Notes: a model not told the origin generated them from the sequence alone. A stretch of DNA of 38,126 nucleotides from Vicingaceae bacterium (GCA_026003395.1 BPHE01000018.1:1-38126), one strand, 5' to 3'. Numbered from the stretch's first letter, positions 25,510-34,870 are shown. Translations and numbers: made by a program.

Positions 25510-27098
25510 AATGTAATTTCTCAATTTTGATAATTCCTCTTTTTTTCTTGTTTTACACTTGTAAAAAAGAAAAAAAGCCCACTTCATGGCAAAGCGATAT
25601 TGTTACTCCTTTGGCAAATGCAAAATTTACGCTTAATAACTTTTTAAACGATGAATATTTGACAGGAGACAGCAATGGTGTTGTGCATGTTGTATTTAAA
25701 CACGATTTCTATGATTTGCCTTTGGACTCTCTTGGAAAAATTCCTGACACCACACTTATAGAAAGTTTATCTATTCCTTTTAGTATAAATGCGCCACCTG
25801 GATACATTTTTTATTCCAACGCACAAACCATAAAATTAAATGCATCACCACTTGAGTTGTCATATGCCGAAATAGAGAAAGGTTTTATTGACATTACCAT
25901 AGAAAGTAATGTACCTGAAAAAATTATAGTCACTTATAATGTACCCGGTGCCAAAAAAAACAATCAATCTTTGAATTTGGTCGATACGGTTCCGGCTGCT
26001 CAGGGTGCAAAAGCTATATTCAAAAAAACTTTAAATATCCAAGGATACACACTCGATTTGACAGGCCCCAATCAAAATTCTTACAACAAACTGGCTGTTA
26101 ATTTTTATGCCCAGTTAAATCCCCAGGCATCTCAAAACATTCCCTTGTCATCCAGCACCTTGTTTAAAATTACAACAAATTACAGGGATATATCCCCATC
26201 TTATATTAAAGGTTATTTTGGCAAGGAAACTTTTAAACTCGGACCCGATACGGCTATTTTCGATCAATTTTCATCTTATGTATCCGGTGCCTTAAATCTA
26301 GAAAAAGTCAAAATGTTGCTCAGGTTTAACAATCAATTTGGCGTGGATGCCGTGCTGAAAATCAATGGATTGACTGCCATCAACACAAAAAATGGGCAGA
26401 CGGTCAATCTTTCAAACAACATTATTGGTCAAGCCATACAATTAACAAGAGCCATCGAAACAGGTCAAACACCCCCTGTATATTCTGTTCCCAAAGAATA
26501 CATTCTAGATCAAAACAATTCGAACATTGATCAATTTTTTGAAATTATGCCCAATCGCCTGGTATATGATCTGGAATTGAAAGTAAATCCCATGGGGAAT
26601 ATTTCTTCGGGCAATGATTTTTTGTATAAAAACTATCCTTTTCAAAGTTATTTTGAATTGGACATACCTATGTCATTGACTGCCCAGGACCTTGTGTTAA
26701 GCGACACCATCGATCTGAAAATCAATGAAAACATTGAATGGATAGATTGGTTAAATGGTAAAATTTATCTGTATGCCGAGAATTTTTTTCCCTCAGATTT
26801 CGAGGTGTCCATCCAATTGTTTGACACAAACAAAACAGCCACTTCCCTTATAAATAATCAAGGAAAAATCAATGCTGCCGTTACCGATGGCTCAGGATTG
26901 GCTCAAACGCCCGTAAAGTCCGTAATGGTGCTTTCGTTGGATGATAAACAAATGCAAGATTTTTATCATGCCGGCTATCTTGCCTTTGTTTTGAAGTTAA
27001 ATACCGCCAATTATAGTAGTTTTGTCAAGTTTACTCAAAATAATTATTTGGATTTAAAACTGATTCATGAAGCCCAAGTCAAATATTTTATCCGTTAA
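25506..27098 (+). CDS. Predicted lipoprotein of unknown function
   Basis: A 530-aa envelope protein. The N-terminus has a type II signal peptide with lipobox-like FLFYTC and Cys19 as the lipidation site, followed by KKEKK. The rest is rich in beta strands, with stretches such as SIPFSINAPPGYIFYSNA and YNVPGAKKNNQS suggesting repeated beta-sandwich domains. I recognise no named family. It overlaps rarA by 4 nt and the downstream outer-membrane-like gene by 32 nt, so the latter two probably work together at the outer membrane. It is not a transporter as far as can be seen. Confidence 0.75.
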   Translation: MKCNFSILIIPLFFLFYTCKKEKKPTSWQSDIVTPLANAKFTLNNFLNDEYLTGDSNGVVHVVFKHDFYDLPLDSLGKIPDTTLIESLSIPFSINAPPGYIFYSNAQTIKLNASPLELSYAEIEKGFIDITIESNVPEKIIVTYNVPGAKKNNQSLNLVDTVPAAQGAKAIFKKTLNIQGYTLDLTGPNQNSYNKLAVNFYAQLNPQASQNIPLSSSTLFKITTNYRDISPSYIKGYFGKETFKLGPDTAIFDQFSSYVSGALNLEKVKMLLRFNNQFGVDAVLKINGLTAINTKNGQTVNLSNNIIGQAIQLTRAIETGQTPPVYSVPKEYILDQNNSNIDQFFEIMPNRLVYDLELKVNPMGNISSGNDFLYKNYPFQSYFELDIPMSLTAQDLVLSDTIDLKINENIEWIDWLNGKIYLYAENFFPSDFEVSIQLFDTNKTATSLINNQGKINAAVTDGSGLAQTPVKSVMVLSLDDKQMQDFYHAGYLAFVLKLNTANYSSFVKFTQNNYLDLKLIHEAQVKYFIR

Positions 27099-28341
27099 AT
27101 TTTTTTTGTTATCTTTTTACGGATTGATATTTATCAATCTTTCTGCACAAATTCCAACGACCTCATTTGACTATCCTTATACAATGGCAGGTATACATTC
27201 TTATTTAAATTTTAATTCAAATGTCATCAACAAACCCATATATTTAAAATTTTTGAACGGTGGTGAAATAAGCCGTCAGGCGATAGATAATTCATTGGAT
27301 CAATTAATCGGTCAAAACCGTGCAGGGTATGATTTTATTAATTTGATGTATTTTAAAGAATCAGTCGATTCAATGTTCGGTAAATACAATGGTAGCCGTT
27401 GGATAGGTGTTCGTACTTTTGACCATCTTGATATAGGATTTTCAGACGATTTATATAAATTATTATTTCTTGGTAATCAGCCGTTTAAAGGAAAAGAACT
27501 GAAATTGTCGCCTCTTTCGGTAACTCAATTGACGTTCAAAGAGCTAATTTTTGGTATCGAACAGGAAATTATCCGGAATGAACGTTTGGTCAAGCAAGGA
27601 ATTTCTTTTTCGGTCATCAGCGGAAACAGATATTGGGATTTATGGTCTGATGACCTGTCCTTTTATACTTCTTCAACAGGCGACAGTTTGGTGTTAAAGG
27701 GTCGTATCATGCATTCGGAAAGCGATTCTCTTGCAAGGAAATATTTTTCTTTGAATGGATGGGGAATAGGTACCTCTTTTTTCACGGAGATTCCGTTGAC
27801 CGATTGTGATATTATACGTATTGGGATGGATGGATTTGGTTATGTATTTTGGAATAAAAATTCACTAAATTATCAATGGGATTCTACTTTGACTTTTACG
27901 GGTTTTCATTTGGGCAAATTTAGTTCGATTGAAGATTCTGTGAGCAATCAAATTCGTCAATATGAAGACAATGCCAAATTTTTGTCATCAAAAAACTTAT
28001 TTGGTACTTTATTGCCGGCATTTTTTAATTTTTCATATAATCGTTACGTAGCACGTAATTTTGAAATTACTGCCGGATTACAGCTAAGGATAATGGCCAA
28101 TTACAAACCGTTCATCTATTTAAGGCCTTCTTATTTTATCAAACAAGATTTTGTGGCACACTTCAATATCTCTCACGGAGGATATGGTGGATGGATTTTT
28201 GGAATAAACTTGGAGAAAAAATTTAAAAACAGATGGATTGTCACGTTGGGAAGCCAAAACCTACCCGGGATATTTTCTCCAAATGGATACGGATTTCACT
28301 ATCAGGCCGGAATACGTTGGATGGTGGCCTCTAAAAATTAA
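27067..28341 (+). CDS. Predicted outer-membrane protein (DUF5723-like)
   Basis: A 424-aa exported protein. Signal peptide about residues 1-28 (hydrophobic core FFLLSFYGLIFINL, ending in SAQ). The N-terminal part resembles the Bacteroidota DUF5723 outer-membrane family (LNFNSNVINKPIYLKFLNGG near 48-67); the C-terminal 130 residues show alternating amphipathic strands of a beta-barrel and end with GIRWMVASKN. The start overlaps the lipoprotein gene by 32 nt, but the signal peptide begins just there, so the first ATG is likely right. Function unknown. Its stop codon overlaps the stop of the convergent pseudogene (shared bases 28338-28341). Confidence 0.72.
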   Translation: MKPKSNILSVKFFLLSFYGLIFINLSAQIPTTSFDYPYTMAGIHSYLNFNSNVINKPIYLKFLNGGEISRQAIDNSLDQLIGQNRAGYDFINLMYFKESVDSMFGKYNGSRWIGVRTFDHLDIGFSDDLYKLLFLGNQPFKGKELKLSPLSVTQLTFKELIFGIEQEIIRNERLVKQGISFSVISGNRYWDLWSDDLSFYTSSTGDSLVLKGRIMHSESDSLARKYFSLNGWGIGTSFFTEIPLTDCDIIRIGMDGFGYVFWNKNSLNYQWDSTLTFTGFHLGKFSSIEDSVSNQIRQYEDNAKFLSSKNLFGTLLPAFFNFSYNRYVARNFEITAGLQLRIMANYKPFIYLRPSYFIKQDFVAHFNISHGGYGGWIFGINLEKKFKNRWIVTLGSQNLPGIFSPNGYGFHYQAGIRWMVASKN

Positions 28342-28965
28342 AATCTTCCACTGATACCAACCATAAGCAATGGGCCACCGAGGGATAATTCAAAATTTAA
28401 ACCTAAAGAAGGTATAACAAAATATCTCAATCCGAAGCCGGTTTTAAACGCAATATTAAAGATGGAATAATCGAGTGTGGTATTTTGATAATAATTTGAG
28501 GAATATTGAAAGGTGGAGAAATTATATCCCAAACCAATGAAACCGTAAGGATCAAAATCATCATCCGCATCGGTAAAATGAAAATTAAACCTACCAATCA
28601 CACGGGGTCTTGATATTTCCAATTTTTCATATAACATTCCTCCCGGTGCTGAAGAATTGGGTTCAACATATTCCACGAATATTTGTCGCATAATACGCTT
28701 CTAACAATACCCCCACAACTTTATGTTTTCGGTATTCAAGACGAATGCCCATGGGGCCAAATGATTTATGAGTCAGTGAACCGTTGGAAGTTGAACTATT
28801 GATGGCACTTTCAAGTATACCTTTCCATAAATTGGGGAAACCGTAATAAACATCAGCATAAAATTTTGTGTAATAAAAATTATCTTCAGCATAATCGTTT
28901 TGCGATTTAATCCGGTTGGAAAAAAATAGCAAAAGAGCCAATGGAAACAATAATTTTCTTTTCAT
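28338..28965 (-). pseudogene. Outer-membrane beta-barrel protein broken by a frameshift
   Basis: Two adjacent minus-strand frames make one protein. 28965-28663 encodes a signal peptide (LLFPLALLLFFSN then RIKSQ) and the first barrel strands, up to VVGVLLEAYYATNI. The second frame, open from 28700 to 28338, continues with EYVEPNSSAPGG, then a typical barrel: PYGFIGLGYNFSTF, FGLRYFVIPSLGLNFEL and final Phe of GISGRF. The two are offset by one base. The break must lie between 28663 (stop of frame 1) and 28700 (after the upstream TAG of frame 2), and dropping one base would give a protein of about 208 aa. No long homopolymer is present there. Error and true decay cannot be separated from sequence alone. 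Confidence 0.8.
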
Positions 28966-29019
28966 AGGAAAAAATTTTTTACAAATTTATTTTTTTCAAT
29001 CAATAATTATACCTAAAAT

Positions 29020-29049
29020 AAAAAACACGTGAAATTTCACGTGTTTTTT
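29020..29049 (-). terminator. Strong bidirectional terminator beyond sucC
   Basis: Perfect 30-bp palindrome centred at 29034/29035 with core CACGTGAAA, flanked by A- and T-tracts on both sides. It begins 24 nt after the sucC stop on the minus strand. Confidence 0.85.
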
Positions 29050-29072
29050 TATCCAAATAGGTTTGATGAAAC

Positions 29073-30266
29073 TCAGTTTTGCAAAACTTCTTGGACTTTT
29101 TGAGCCGCTTCTTCCAGTTCTACAACCGAATGTACTTTTAATCCGGATTGTTCAATAAGTTTTTTTGCTTCTTCTGCGTTGGTTCCTTGCAATCTAACTA
29201 TGATCGGAACAGGAATTTCTCCAATTTTTTTGTAAGCATCTATAATTCCCTGCGCCACTCTGTCGCATCTGACAATACCTCCAAAAATGTTAACCAAAAT
29301 GGCTTTCACATTGGGATCTTTCAAAATAATTCTAAATCCTTTTTCTACTCTTTCGGCATTGGCTGTCCCTCCCACATCCAAAAAGTTTGCAGGTTCTCCA
29401 CCGGATAATTTGATCATATCCATGGTAGCCATAGCAAGACCGGCTCCATTTACCATACATCCCACATTGCCATCAAGTTTAACATAATTCAATCCGGCTT
29501 CACCGGCTTCAACTTCAATGGGATCTTCTTCTTGAATATCTCTTAATTGTGCAAGATCGGGGTGTCTGAAAAGTGCATTTTCATCGAGGTTGACTTTTGC
29601 ATCCACAGCAATAATTTTATCGTCGGATGTTTTTAACACAGGGTTGATTTCGAAAAGCGATGCATCAGATTCGATATATGCTCGATAAAGCGCTTGAACA
29701 AATTTGGTCATTTGTTTGAAAGCTTCACCACTAAGACCAAGGTTAAACGCAATTTTTCTTGCCTGAAAAGGCATGAGGCCTGTACCCGGATCAATTTCTT
29801 CTTTAAATATAAGATGAGGGGTTTTTTCGGCAACTTCTTCAATATCCATCCCTCCTTCGGTAGAATACATAATGATATTTTTTCCTGAAGTGCGGTTTAA
29901 TAAAACACTCATATAAAACTCTTTGGGTTCGGATGGGCCGGGATAATATACATCTTGTGCAATTAAAACTTTCCTTACCAGTTTGCCTTCAGGACCGGTT
30001 TGAGGTGTGACCAAGGTCATACCTATGATTTTTCCGGCCAATTCTTTAACTTCATCTAACGATTTAGCCAATTTTATACCTCCCCCCTTGCCTCTTCCAC
30101 CGGCATGCACCTGAGCTTTGACAACCCACCAGTTTGTACCGGTTTGTTCGCTTAATTTTTTGGCAGCTTCAACAGCTTCTTCAGGCGTATGGGCCAAAAT
30201 TCCCTCTTGAATCCCAACACCATACTTTTTCAATAAATCTTTTGCTTGATATTCATGTATGTTCAT
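29073..30266 (-). CDS. sucC: Succinyl-CoA ligase (ADP-forming), beta subunit
   Basis: TCA-cycle enzyme subunit that makes ATP or GTP from succinyl-CoA (397 aa). The N-terminal ATP-grasp domain starts with [16 protein letters not shown] and contains [19 protein letters not shown] (about 46-64). The C-terminal ligase domain has [27 protein letters not shown] and [15 protein letters not shown]. The ATG at 30264-30266 matches the conserved family N-terminus; the longer ORF would cross the promoter. The alpha subunit (sucD) is not in the window, so the two are encoded apart. A terminator follows and a promoter is at 30284-30291, so it is monocistronic. Confidence 0.97.
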   Translation of the reverse strand: MNIHEYQAKDLLKKYGVGIQEGILAHTPEEAVEAAKKLSEQTGTNWWVVKAQVHAGGRGKGGGIKLAKSLDEVKELAGKIIGMTLVTPQTGPEGKLVRKVLIAQDVYYPGPSEPKEFYMSVLLNRTSGKNIIMYSTEGGMDIEEVAEKTPHLIFKEEIDPGTGLMPFQARKIAFNLGLSGEAFKQMTKFVQALYRAYIESDASLFEINPVLKTSDDKIIAVDAKVNLDENALFRHPDLAQLRDIQEEDPIEVEAGEAGLNYVKLDGNVGCMVNGAGLAMATMDMIKLSGGEPANFLDVGGTANAERVEKGFRIILKDPNVKAILVNIFGGIVRCDRVAQGIIDAYKKIGEIPVPIIVRLQGTNAEEAKKLIEQSGLKVHSVVELEEAAQKVQEVLQN

Positions 30267-30272
30267 ATTCCT

Positions 30273-30280
30273 TAAATTTG
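30273..30280 (+). promoter_or_regulatory. Predicted -7 box for the propeller lipoprotein-queE operon
   Basis: TAAATTTG matches TAnnTTTG, 27 nt upstream of the ATG at 30308. Only 3 bp separate it from the divergent sucC box, so the two promoters cannot easily be occupied together. Confidence 0.5.
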
Positions 30281-30283
30281 CCC

Positions 30284-30291
30284 CAAAAGTA
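30284..30291 (-). promoter_or_regulatory. Predicted promoter box for sucC
   Basis: Minus-strand TACTTTTG matches TAnnTTTG, with a TTG (CAA at 30312-30314) exactly 20 nt upstream, the best-spaced promoter pair seen in this window. It is 17 nt from the ATG. Confidence 0.6.
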
Positions 30292-30307
30292 AATTTTTTC
30301 ACGTCAA

Positions 30308-31363
30308 ATGTCAAAATCATTTTTTCATTTTTTTCAAAAAATAGTTTTTTATACTATTGCAATAGGTAATGTTTTTTTGTTCAATTCGTGTTTGAGTGAC
30401 AAGCCCGAACAACTCCCAAAACCACAGGTAATTTCAGGAGGAAAGGGAGTTTTTATCACTTGCGAGGGAAATTTCATGGCAGGCAATGCATCTTTAAGTT
30501 ATTATGATAAAGAAAAGCGTATCGTAATTGAAGATATTTACCGGGATATAAACAACGAAGCAGTGGGAGATGTTTTGCAATCGATGGCTATGGATGCTTC
30601 TCAATTTTGGTTGATTGTCAATAATTCCGGAAAAGCCATAGCCATAGACAAACAGTCATTAAAAAAACAAGGAGAAATCACCGGTTTGACTTCACCCAGA
30701 TATATGATTTTTTTGTCGAAAAATAAGGCCTACATCAGCGATTTATATCAAAACTCCATCTCGATAGTCAATCCTCTCTCATGGCAAAAAACCGGACAAA
30801 TCGAATTGCCGGGTTGGAGTGAAGCCATGATTTATTCCAATGGATGGGTATATGTATGTAACTACTACCGGAGCTATTTGTATAAAATCGATCCTTTGAA
30901 TGATCTAATAACCGACAGCATTCCTGTGTCTTATGGTGCCAATTCGATTGCCGAAGATTACAATGGTCGTTTATGGGTGGCCTGTTCCGGCAATAATCAA
31001 ATTCCCGGTAAAATCTTTTGTATCAATCCATTCAATAAAAATGTGGAAAAAACACTTGTCTTCCCCGCGAATAAAAGACCTCATCACATTATGACGGATC
31101 CATCCGGCAAATTTGTATTTTATTTAAGTGAAGATTTGTGGAAAATGGCGGTTGATGACAACAATCTGCCGGCACAACCGTTTATTACTTCAGATGGAAG
31201 AAATTTTTACACTTTTTCCGTTGACCCTTACACAGATGAAATCTATTTAGGTGATGCAGGCAACTATGTGGAAAAAGGCAAGGTATTCCGTTATGACAAA
31301 ACAGGATTGCCCATTGATACATTTCAGACCGGTGTAATTCCGGGAAATATTTATTTTGAATGA
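30308..31363 (+). CDS. Lipoprotein with YncE/DUF5074-like beta-propeller
   Basis: A 351-aa predicted lipoprotein. A type II signal peptide ends at FLFNSC with Cys28 as lipid anchor. The rest forms a WD/NHL-like propeller of repeated units, visible as SISIVNPLSWQKTGQIELPG, YLYKIDPLNDLITDSIPV, and KIFCINPFNKNVEKTLVFP, matching YncE and DUF5074 proteins of Bacteroidota. Such proteins often accompany TonB receptors, but here none is adjacent. It overlaps queE by 4 nt (ATGA). The start lies inside the sucC promoter region, with its own box at 30273-30280. Ligand unknown. Confidence 0.82.
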   Translation: MSKSFFHFFQKIVFYTIAIGNVFLFNSCLSDKPEQLPKPQVISGGKGVFITCEGNFMAGNASLSYYDKEKRIVIEDIYRDINNEAVGDVLQSMAMDASQFWLIVNNSGKAIAIDKQSLKKQGEITGLTSPRYMIFLSKNKAYISDLYQNSISIVNPLSWQKTGQIELPGWSEAMIYSNGWVYVCNYYRSYLYKIDPLNDLITDSIPVSYGANSIAEDYNGRLWVACSGNNQIPGKIFCINPFNKNVEKTLVFPANKRPHHIMTDPSGKFVFYLSEDLWKMAVDDNNLPAQPFITSDGRNFYTFSVDPYTDEIYLGDAGNYVEKGKVFRYDKTGLPIDTFQTGVIPGNIYFE

Positions 31364-31998
31364 AAAAAATTAATGAATTAACTACCAATGTAAATGCCGG
31401 TGAGCACTTACCGGTCATGGAACACTTTTATACCATTCAAGGCGAAGGGTTTCATTCCGGCAAAGCAGCTTATTTTGTCAGATTGGGCGGATGCTCCGTA
31501 GGATGTCATTGGTGTGATGTCAAAGAAAGTTGGGATGCATCAAAGCATCCTACTATGGATGTTGAAAGTATAGTAGAACAAGTTGTGAAAACTCCGGCAA
31601 AAATTTTGGTCATAACCGGCGGCGAACCTCTTGAACATCCATTAGATAAGCTTACGTTGTTGGCAAAACAACACAAGTTGCAAACTCACCTGGAAACATC
31701 CGGGTCATCGCCATTGAGCGGTCAGTGGGATTGGATCTGTTTGTCACCTAAAAAATTCAAACCACCGCTTGATGAAGTGATTAAGGCAGCCAATGAACTA
31801 AAAATTGTCATTTATAACCATCACGATTTTAAATGGGCCGAACATTATGCCAATAAGGTCAAAAACGGTACAAAATTGTTTTTACAACCGGAATGGTCGG
31901 TCCGCGAAAAAGTGATGCCATTGATAGTGGCATATGTTTTGCAAAATCCTCAATGGCAAATTTGTTTACAAATTCATAAATATTTAAATATTCCATGA
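31360..31998 (+). CDS. queE: 7-carboxy-7-deazaguanine synthase
   Basis: Radical SAM enzyme of the queuosine/preQ0 pathway, converting 6-carboxy-tetrahydropterin to 7-carboxy-7-deazaguanine (212 aa). The iron-sulfur cluster motif is C45-x3-C49-x2-C52 (CSVGCHWC), preceded by the family motif FYTIQGEGFHSGKAA (23-37) and followed by the SAM-binding VITGGEPLEHP (near 86-97). No queC, queD or queF lies nearby, so the pathway is scattered. It is joined by ATGA overlaps to a lipoprotein upstream and an OmpA protein downstream, which looks like a shared transcript and not a shared function. Confidence 0.95.
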   Translation: MKKINELTTNVNAGEHLPVMEHFYTIQGEGFHSGKAAYFVRLGGCSVGCHWCDVKESWDASKHPTMDVESIVEQVVKTPAKILVITGGEPLEHPLDKLTLLAKQHKLQTHLETSGSSPLSGQWDWICLSPKKFKPPLDEVIKAANELKIVIYNHHDFKWAEHYANKVKNGTKLFLQPEWSVREKVMPLIVAYVLQNPQWQICLQIHKYLNIP

Positions 31999-33965
31999 AA
32001 AAGAAACGATTTTTTACTTTATTGTTGTTATTATTATGTGCTTTCCCGCCAATTCTTGCACAACAATATTCAACCACCAACAAAAAGGCCATAGCGTTGT
32101 ATGAAGAAGGCATTAAAGCATTTCAAATGAATGAATGGGAAAAAGCAGAAGTAAATTTTCTGATGGCGCTTAAAAAAGATCCTTCTATGGTAGAGCCGTA
32201 TATTTATCTTGGCGATATGTATACTTTGAAAAGTGACAAAAAAAAATCTTTTGAATATTATAAAAAGGCATTATCGGTCAATCCGGATTTTTATCCTCCT
32301 TTGTATGTGTGGGTTGGAGAATTGTATGTCAACCATGGTTTGTATGATTCAGCCGAATATTTTCTCAATATATTTTTAAAAAATTACAAACAAAAGTATT
32401 CTTCTTTTGAGCAACAAGCAATGAAAGAATTGGCCAATTGTGCATTTGCTAGAAAAGCCATGCAAAATCCCGTACCATTTAATCCCATCAATCTGGGACC
32501 GGCCATCAACTCTCCGTTGAGCGAGTATTTTCCGGCCATTACAGCCGATAATACATATTTTCTTTTTACCCGAAGATTGATTGACAAAAATACTCCTACC
32601 GGATACAATGAAGATTTTTATGTGGCAAGAAAAAAACAAAATAATCCTGATGCTTCTTGGGAGAAAGCGGTAAATTTAGGTCCTCCGGTCAACTCATTCA
32701 TGAATGAAGGCGCTCCGAGTCTGTCTGCCGACGGGCAATATTTGTTTTTTACTGCATGCGAAATTTATGGAGATTATGGCGAAGGTCGTAAAGGTTTTGG
32801 CAGTTGTGATATATTTTTTACACGCAATCTTGGTACCCGTTGGTCTCGTCCCGTCAACCTGGGCAGTAAAATAAATTCACCTCATTGGGAATCGCAACCT
32901 TCGTTTTCTGCCGACGGCAAAACACTTTATTTTGTCCGTGGTGTAAAAAACCGTGACGGAAGCAAACAACAAGACATATACTACAGCAGGTTGCTGGAAA
33001 ATGGCACATGGACCGAAGCCAAACCTATTCCCGGTAAAGTAAACACCCCATTTACCGAAGAATCGGTTTATATTCATCCCGATGGTAAAACGCTTTATTT
33101 TTCTTCCAATGGTCATCCCGGCATGGGTGGAGTAGATATTTTCTATTCACGCTTGCAAGATGATGGCACATGGGGCGAACCGGTCAATCTTGGTTATCCT
33201 GTCAATACACACGCCGATGAAAACAGTGTGTTGGTCTCGTCTGACGGTAAACTTGCATTTTTTGCCAGCGACAGAAGTGGAGGACTGGGTGAACTCGATC
33301 TTTATGCTTTTGAAATGCCCGAGCATGCAAAACCATTACCGGTTTCGTATTTTAAAGGAAAAATTTTTGATGCAGACACAAAACGCCCACTAGAAGCAAG
33401 GTTTCAACTTATCGATCTGAAAGCCGATTCTGTGATCGCCGAATCATACTCCTATCCTGAAACCGGCGAGTTTTTGCTTGTACTGCCCTTAGGTAGGGAA
33501 TATGCTTTGAATGTATCTAAGAAAGGATACATGTTTTATTCCGATCACTTTGAATTGATTGCAGGGCAAGATGGCAAACCCGTTGAAAAAGATGTACCCT
33601 TACAACCGATCAAACCCGGAAACACCATTATTCTCAAAAATATTTTTTACGAAACTGCTAAATTTGATTTAGAGGAAAAATCTCGTGTAGAATTAAACAA
33701 ATTGGCAGAATTTTTAAAAGAGAACCCGCGGGTAAAAATTGAAATATCGGGCCATACTGACAATGTTGGTAAATACCGAGACAACTTGTTGTTGTCGGAA
33801 CGAAGAGCCCAAAAAGTATATGAATATTTGATTCGCAATGGCATTGATGCCTCAAGGTTAAGTTTTAAGGGGTATGCCGATACGAAGCCCATTGCAACAA
33901 ATGAAACTGAAGAAGGACGTGCTCTCAACCGGAGAACAGAAATTACCATATTGTCGGTTGATTAA
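31995..33965 (+). CDS. TPR-PD40-CRD-OmpA envelope protein (PorE-like architecture)
   Basis: A 656-aa exported protein. Domains in order: signal peptide (about 1-22), TPR repeats (27-130; AEVNFLMALKKDPSMVEPYI), a PD40/WD40-like propeller (about 165-430; SADGKTLYFVRG, HPDGKTLYFSSNG, SSDGKLAFFASD), a carboxypeptidase-regulatory-like beta domain (about 450-530) and a C-terminal OmpA peptidoglycan-binding domain (545-656; ISGHTDNVGKYRDNLLLSER, NRRTEI). This is the order found in PorE, a type IX secretion component, but many Bacteroidota have several paralogues, so the role is unproven. It overlaps queE by 4 nt. Confidence 0.9.
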   Translation: MKKKRFFTLLLLLLCAFPPILAQQYSTTNKKAIALYEEGIKAFQMNEWEKAEVNFLMALKKDPSMVEPYIYLGDMYTLKSDKKKSFEYYKKALSVNPDFYPPLYVWVGELYVNHGLYDSAEYFLNIFLKNYKQKYSSFEQQAMKELANCAFARKAMQNPVPFNPINLGPAINSPLSEYFPAITADNTYFLFTRRLIDKNTPTGYNEDFYVARKKQNNPDASWEKAVNLGPPVNSFMNEGAPSLSADGQYLFFTACEIYGDYGEGRKGFGSCDIFFTRNLGTRWSRPVNLGSKINSPHWESQPSFSADGKTLYFVRGVKNRDGSKQQDIYYSRLLENGTWTEAKPIPGKVNTPFTEESVYIHPDGKTLYFSSNGHPGMGGVDIFYSRLQDDGTWGEPVNLGYPVNTHADENSVLVSSDGKLAFFASDRSGGLGELDLYAFEMPEHAKPLPVSYFKGKIFDADTKRPLEARFQLIDLKADSVIAESYSYPETGEFLLVLPLGREYALNVSKKGYMFYSDHFELIAGQDGKPVEKDVPLQPIKPGNTIILKNIFYETAKFDLEEKSRVELNKLAEFLKENPRVKIEISGHTDNVGKYRDNLLLSERRAQKVYEYLIRNGIDASRLSFKGYADTKPIATNETEEGRALNRRTEITILSVD

Positions 33966-34023
33966 GCATAAATTATGATGAAATCTTTGATTTTTTCATT
34001 TCTTTGTAAAATAAATTTTCGTT

Positions 34024-34548
34024 ATGAATGAATGGGTTCTTTTGGCCGTATATGTCATAAGTTTGGGTGGCATTGGTATTTTGATTTACGTTTTGTTTCA
34101 AAATTTCTTTAATGACCAGGAAAAACGCTATCAACGTTCGATTCAAATCAAAAACTACGAAGTTATCACTCCATTAAGAATTCAGGCATACGAAAGAATG
34201 ATATTGTTTTTGGAAAGAAACAGTATCGATCAATTGGTGATGCGATATCATCAACCCGGACTAACTGTCAGACAACTGCAACAATATATGGTCAAAGGCA
34301 TGAATGCCGAATTTGAACATAATCTGACACAACAACTTTATTTGTCTTCTACAGTTTGGAAAGCTATCAAAACCTACAAGGACGAAACCATTGCACTAAT
34401 CAATAACCTGGCCGAAAAAACCGGTCCTGAAAAACCTGCTCTTGATCTTGCCGGCAAACTTCTTGAACTTAATTTGGGTCAAAAGAAAAGTATGCATGAG
34501 ATTGTGGTGGATGCCCTAAAAGAAGAGTTAAGGCAATTGTATTTTTAA
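34024..34548 (+). CDS. Small membrane-anchored protein, Bacteroidota conserved type
   Basis: A 174-aa protein with one N-terminal transmembrane helix (about 5-27, WVLLAVYVISLGGIGILIYVLF region) and a helical cytoplasmic part, predicted coiled: KNYEVITPLRIQAYERMILFL and LKEELRQLYF. It resembles conserved hypothetical proteins of Bacteroidota (DUF7935-type), which I recall only by general pattern. No catalytic motif is visible. It is 58 nt after the OmpA gene on the same strand and may be co-transcribed. Function unknown. Confidence 0.75.
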   Translation: MNEWVLLAVYVISLGGIGILIYVLFQNFFNDQEKRYQRSIQIKNYEVITPLRIQAYERMILFLERNSIDQLVMRYHQPGLTVRQLQQYMVKGMNAEFEHNLTQQLYLSSTVWKAIKTYKDETIALINNLAEKTGPEKPALDLAGKLLELNLGQKKSMHEIVVDALKEELRQLYF

Positions 34549-34748
34549 AGCCGGTGAGTCAATTCATTATGCCTACCGGAAAAATTTTAATCTAATTTTT
34601 ACCATTTATAATTTTATTAATCAAAAAATGGAATTCTCCGTGAATAATAACGTTTCTAAACAAGTCAATTACATTAAATCTTTTGATTTGATATGCAAAT
34701 TCTTTTTCTAATGTGTAATTTTACGGCAAATTATTTTTATCATTTATA

Positions 34749-34859
34749 ATGCAAGAAATTATTTTGATCATATTGTTGGTTTTGTCTGTAATCTACCTCG
34801 GTAATTATTTTCTGAAAAAGAATAAGAAAAATTCTTGTGAAAAATGTGATTTTAATTAA
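34749..34859 (+). CDS. Tiny Cys-x-x-Cys membrane peptide (FeoB-associated type)
   Basis: A 36-codon ORF starting at ATG 34749. Residues 3-22 form one hydrophobic helix (IILIILLVLSVIYLGNYF), then KKNKKN, then the pair C30-x-x-C33 near the end. This is the layout of the FeoB-associated Cys-rich membrane protein family, but no feoB is in the window, so the link to iron uptake is unproven. A near-consensus promoter box (TAATTTTA) lies just upstream, and the next gene begins 11 nt after the stop, supporting a real, co-transcribed gene. Confidence 0.6.
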   Translation: MQEIILIILLVLSVIYLGNYFLKKNKKNSCEKCDFN

Positions 34860-34870
34860 GCCAAAGTAAA

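Noticed and set aside
34549-34580. Hairpin CCGGT/ACCGG after the 34024 gene
   Set aside because: Only a 5-bp stem with a long loop; too weak to call a terminator, although a T-rich stretch follows.
34628-34711. 27-codon ORF in the spacer before the Cys-x-x-Cys peptide
   Set aside because: No motif, no promoter box or ribosome site, and random-looking composition.
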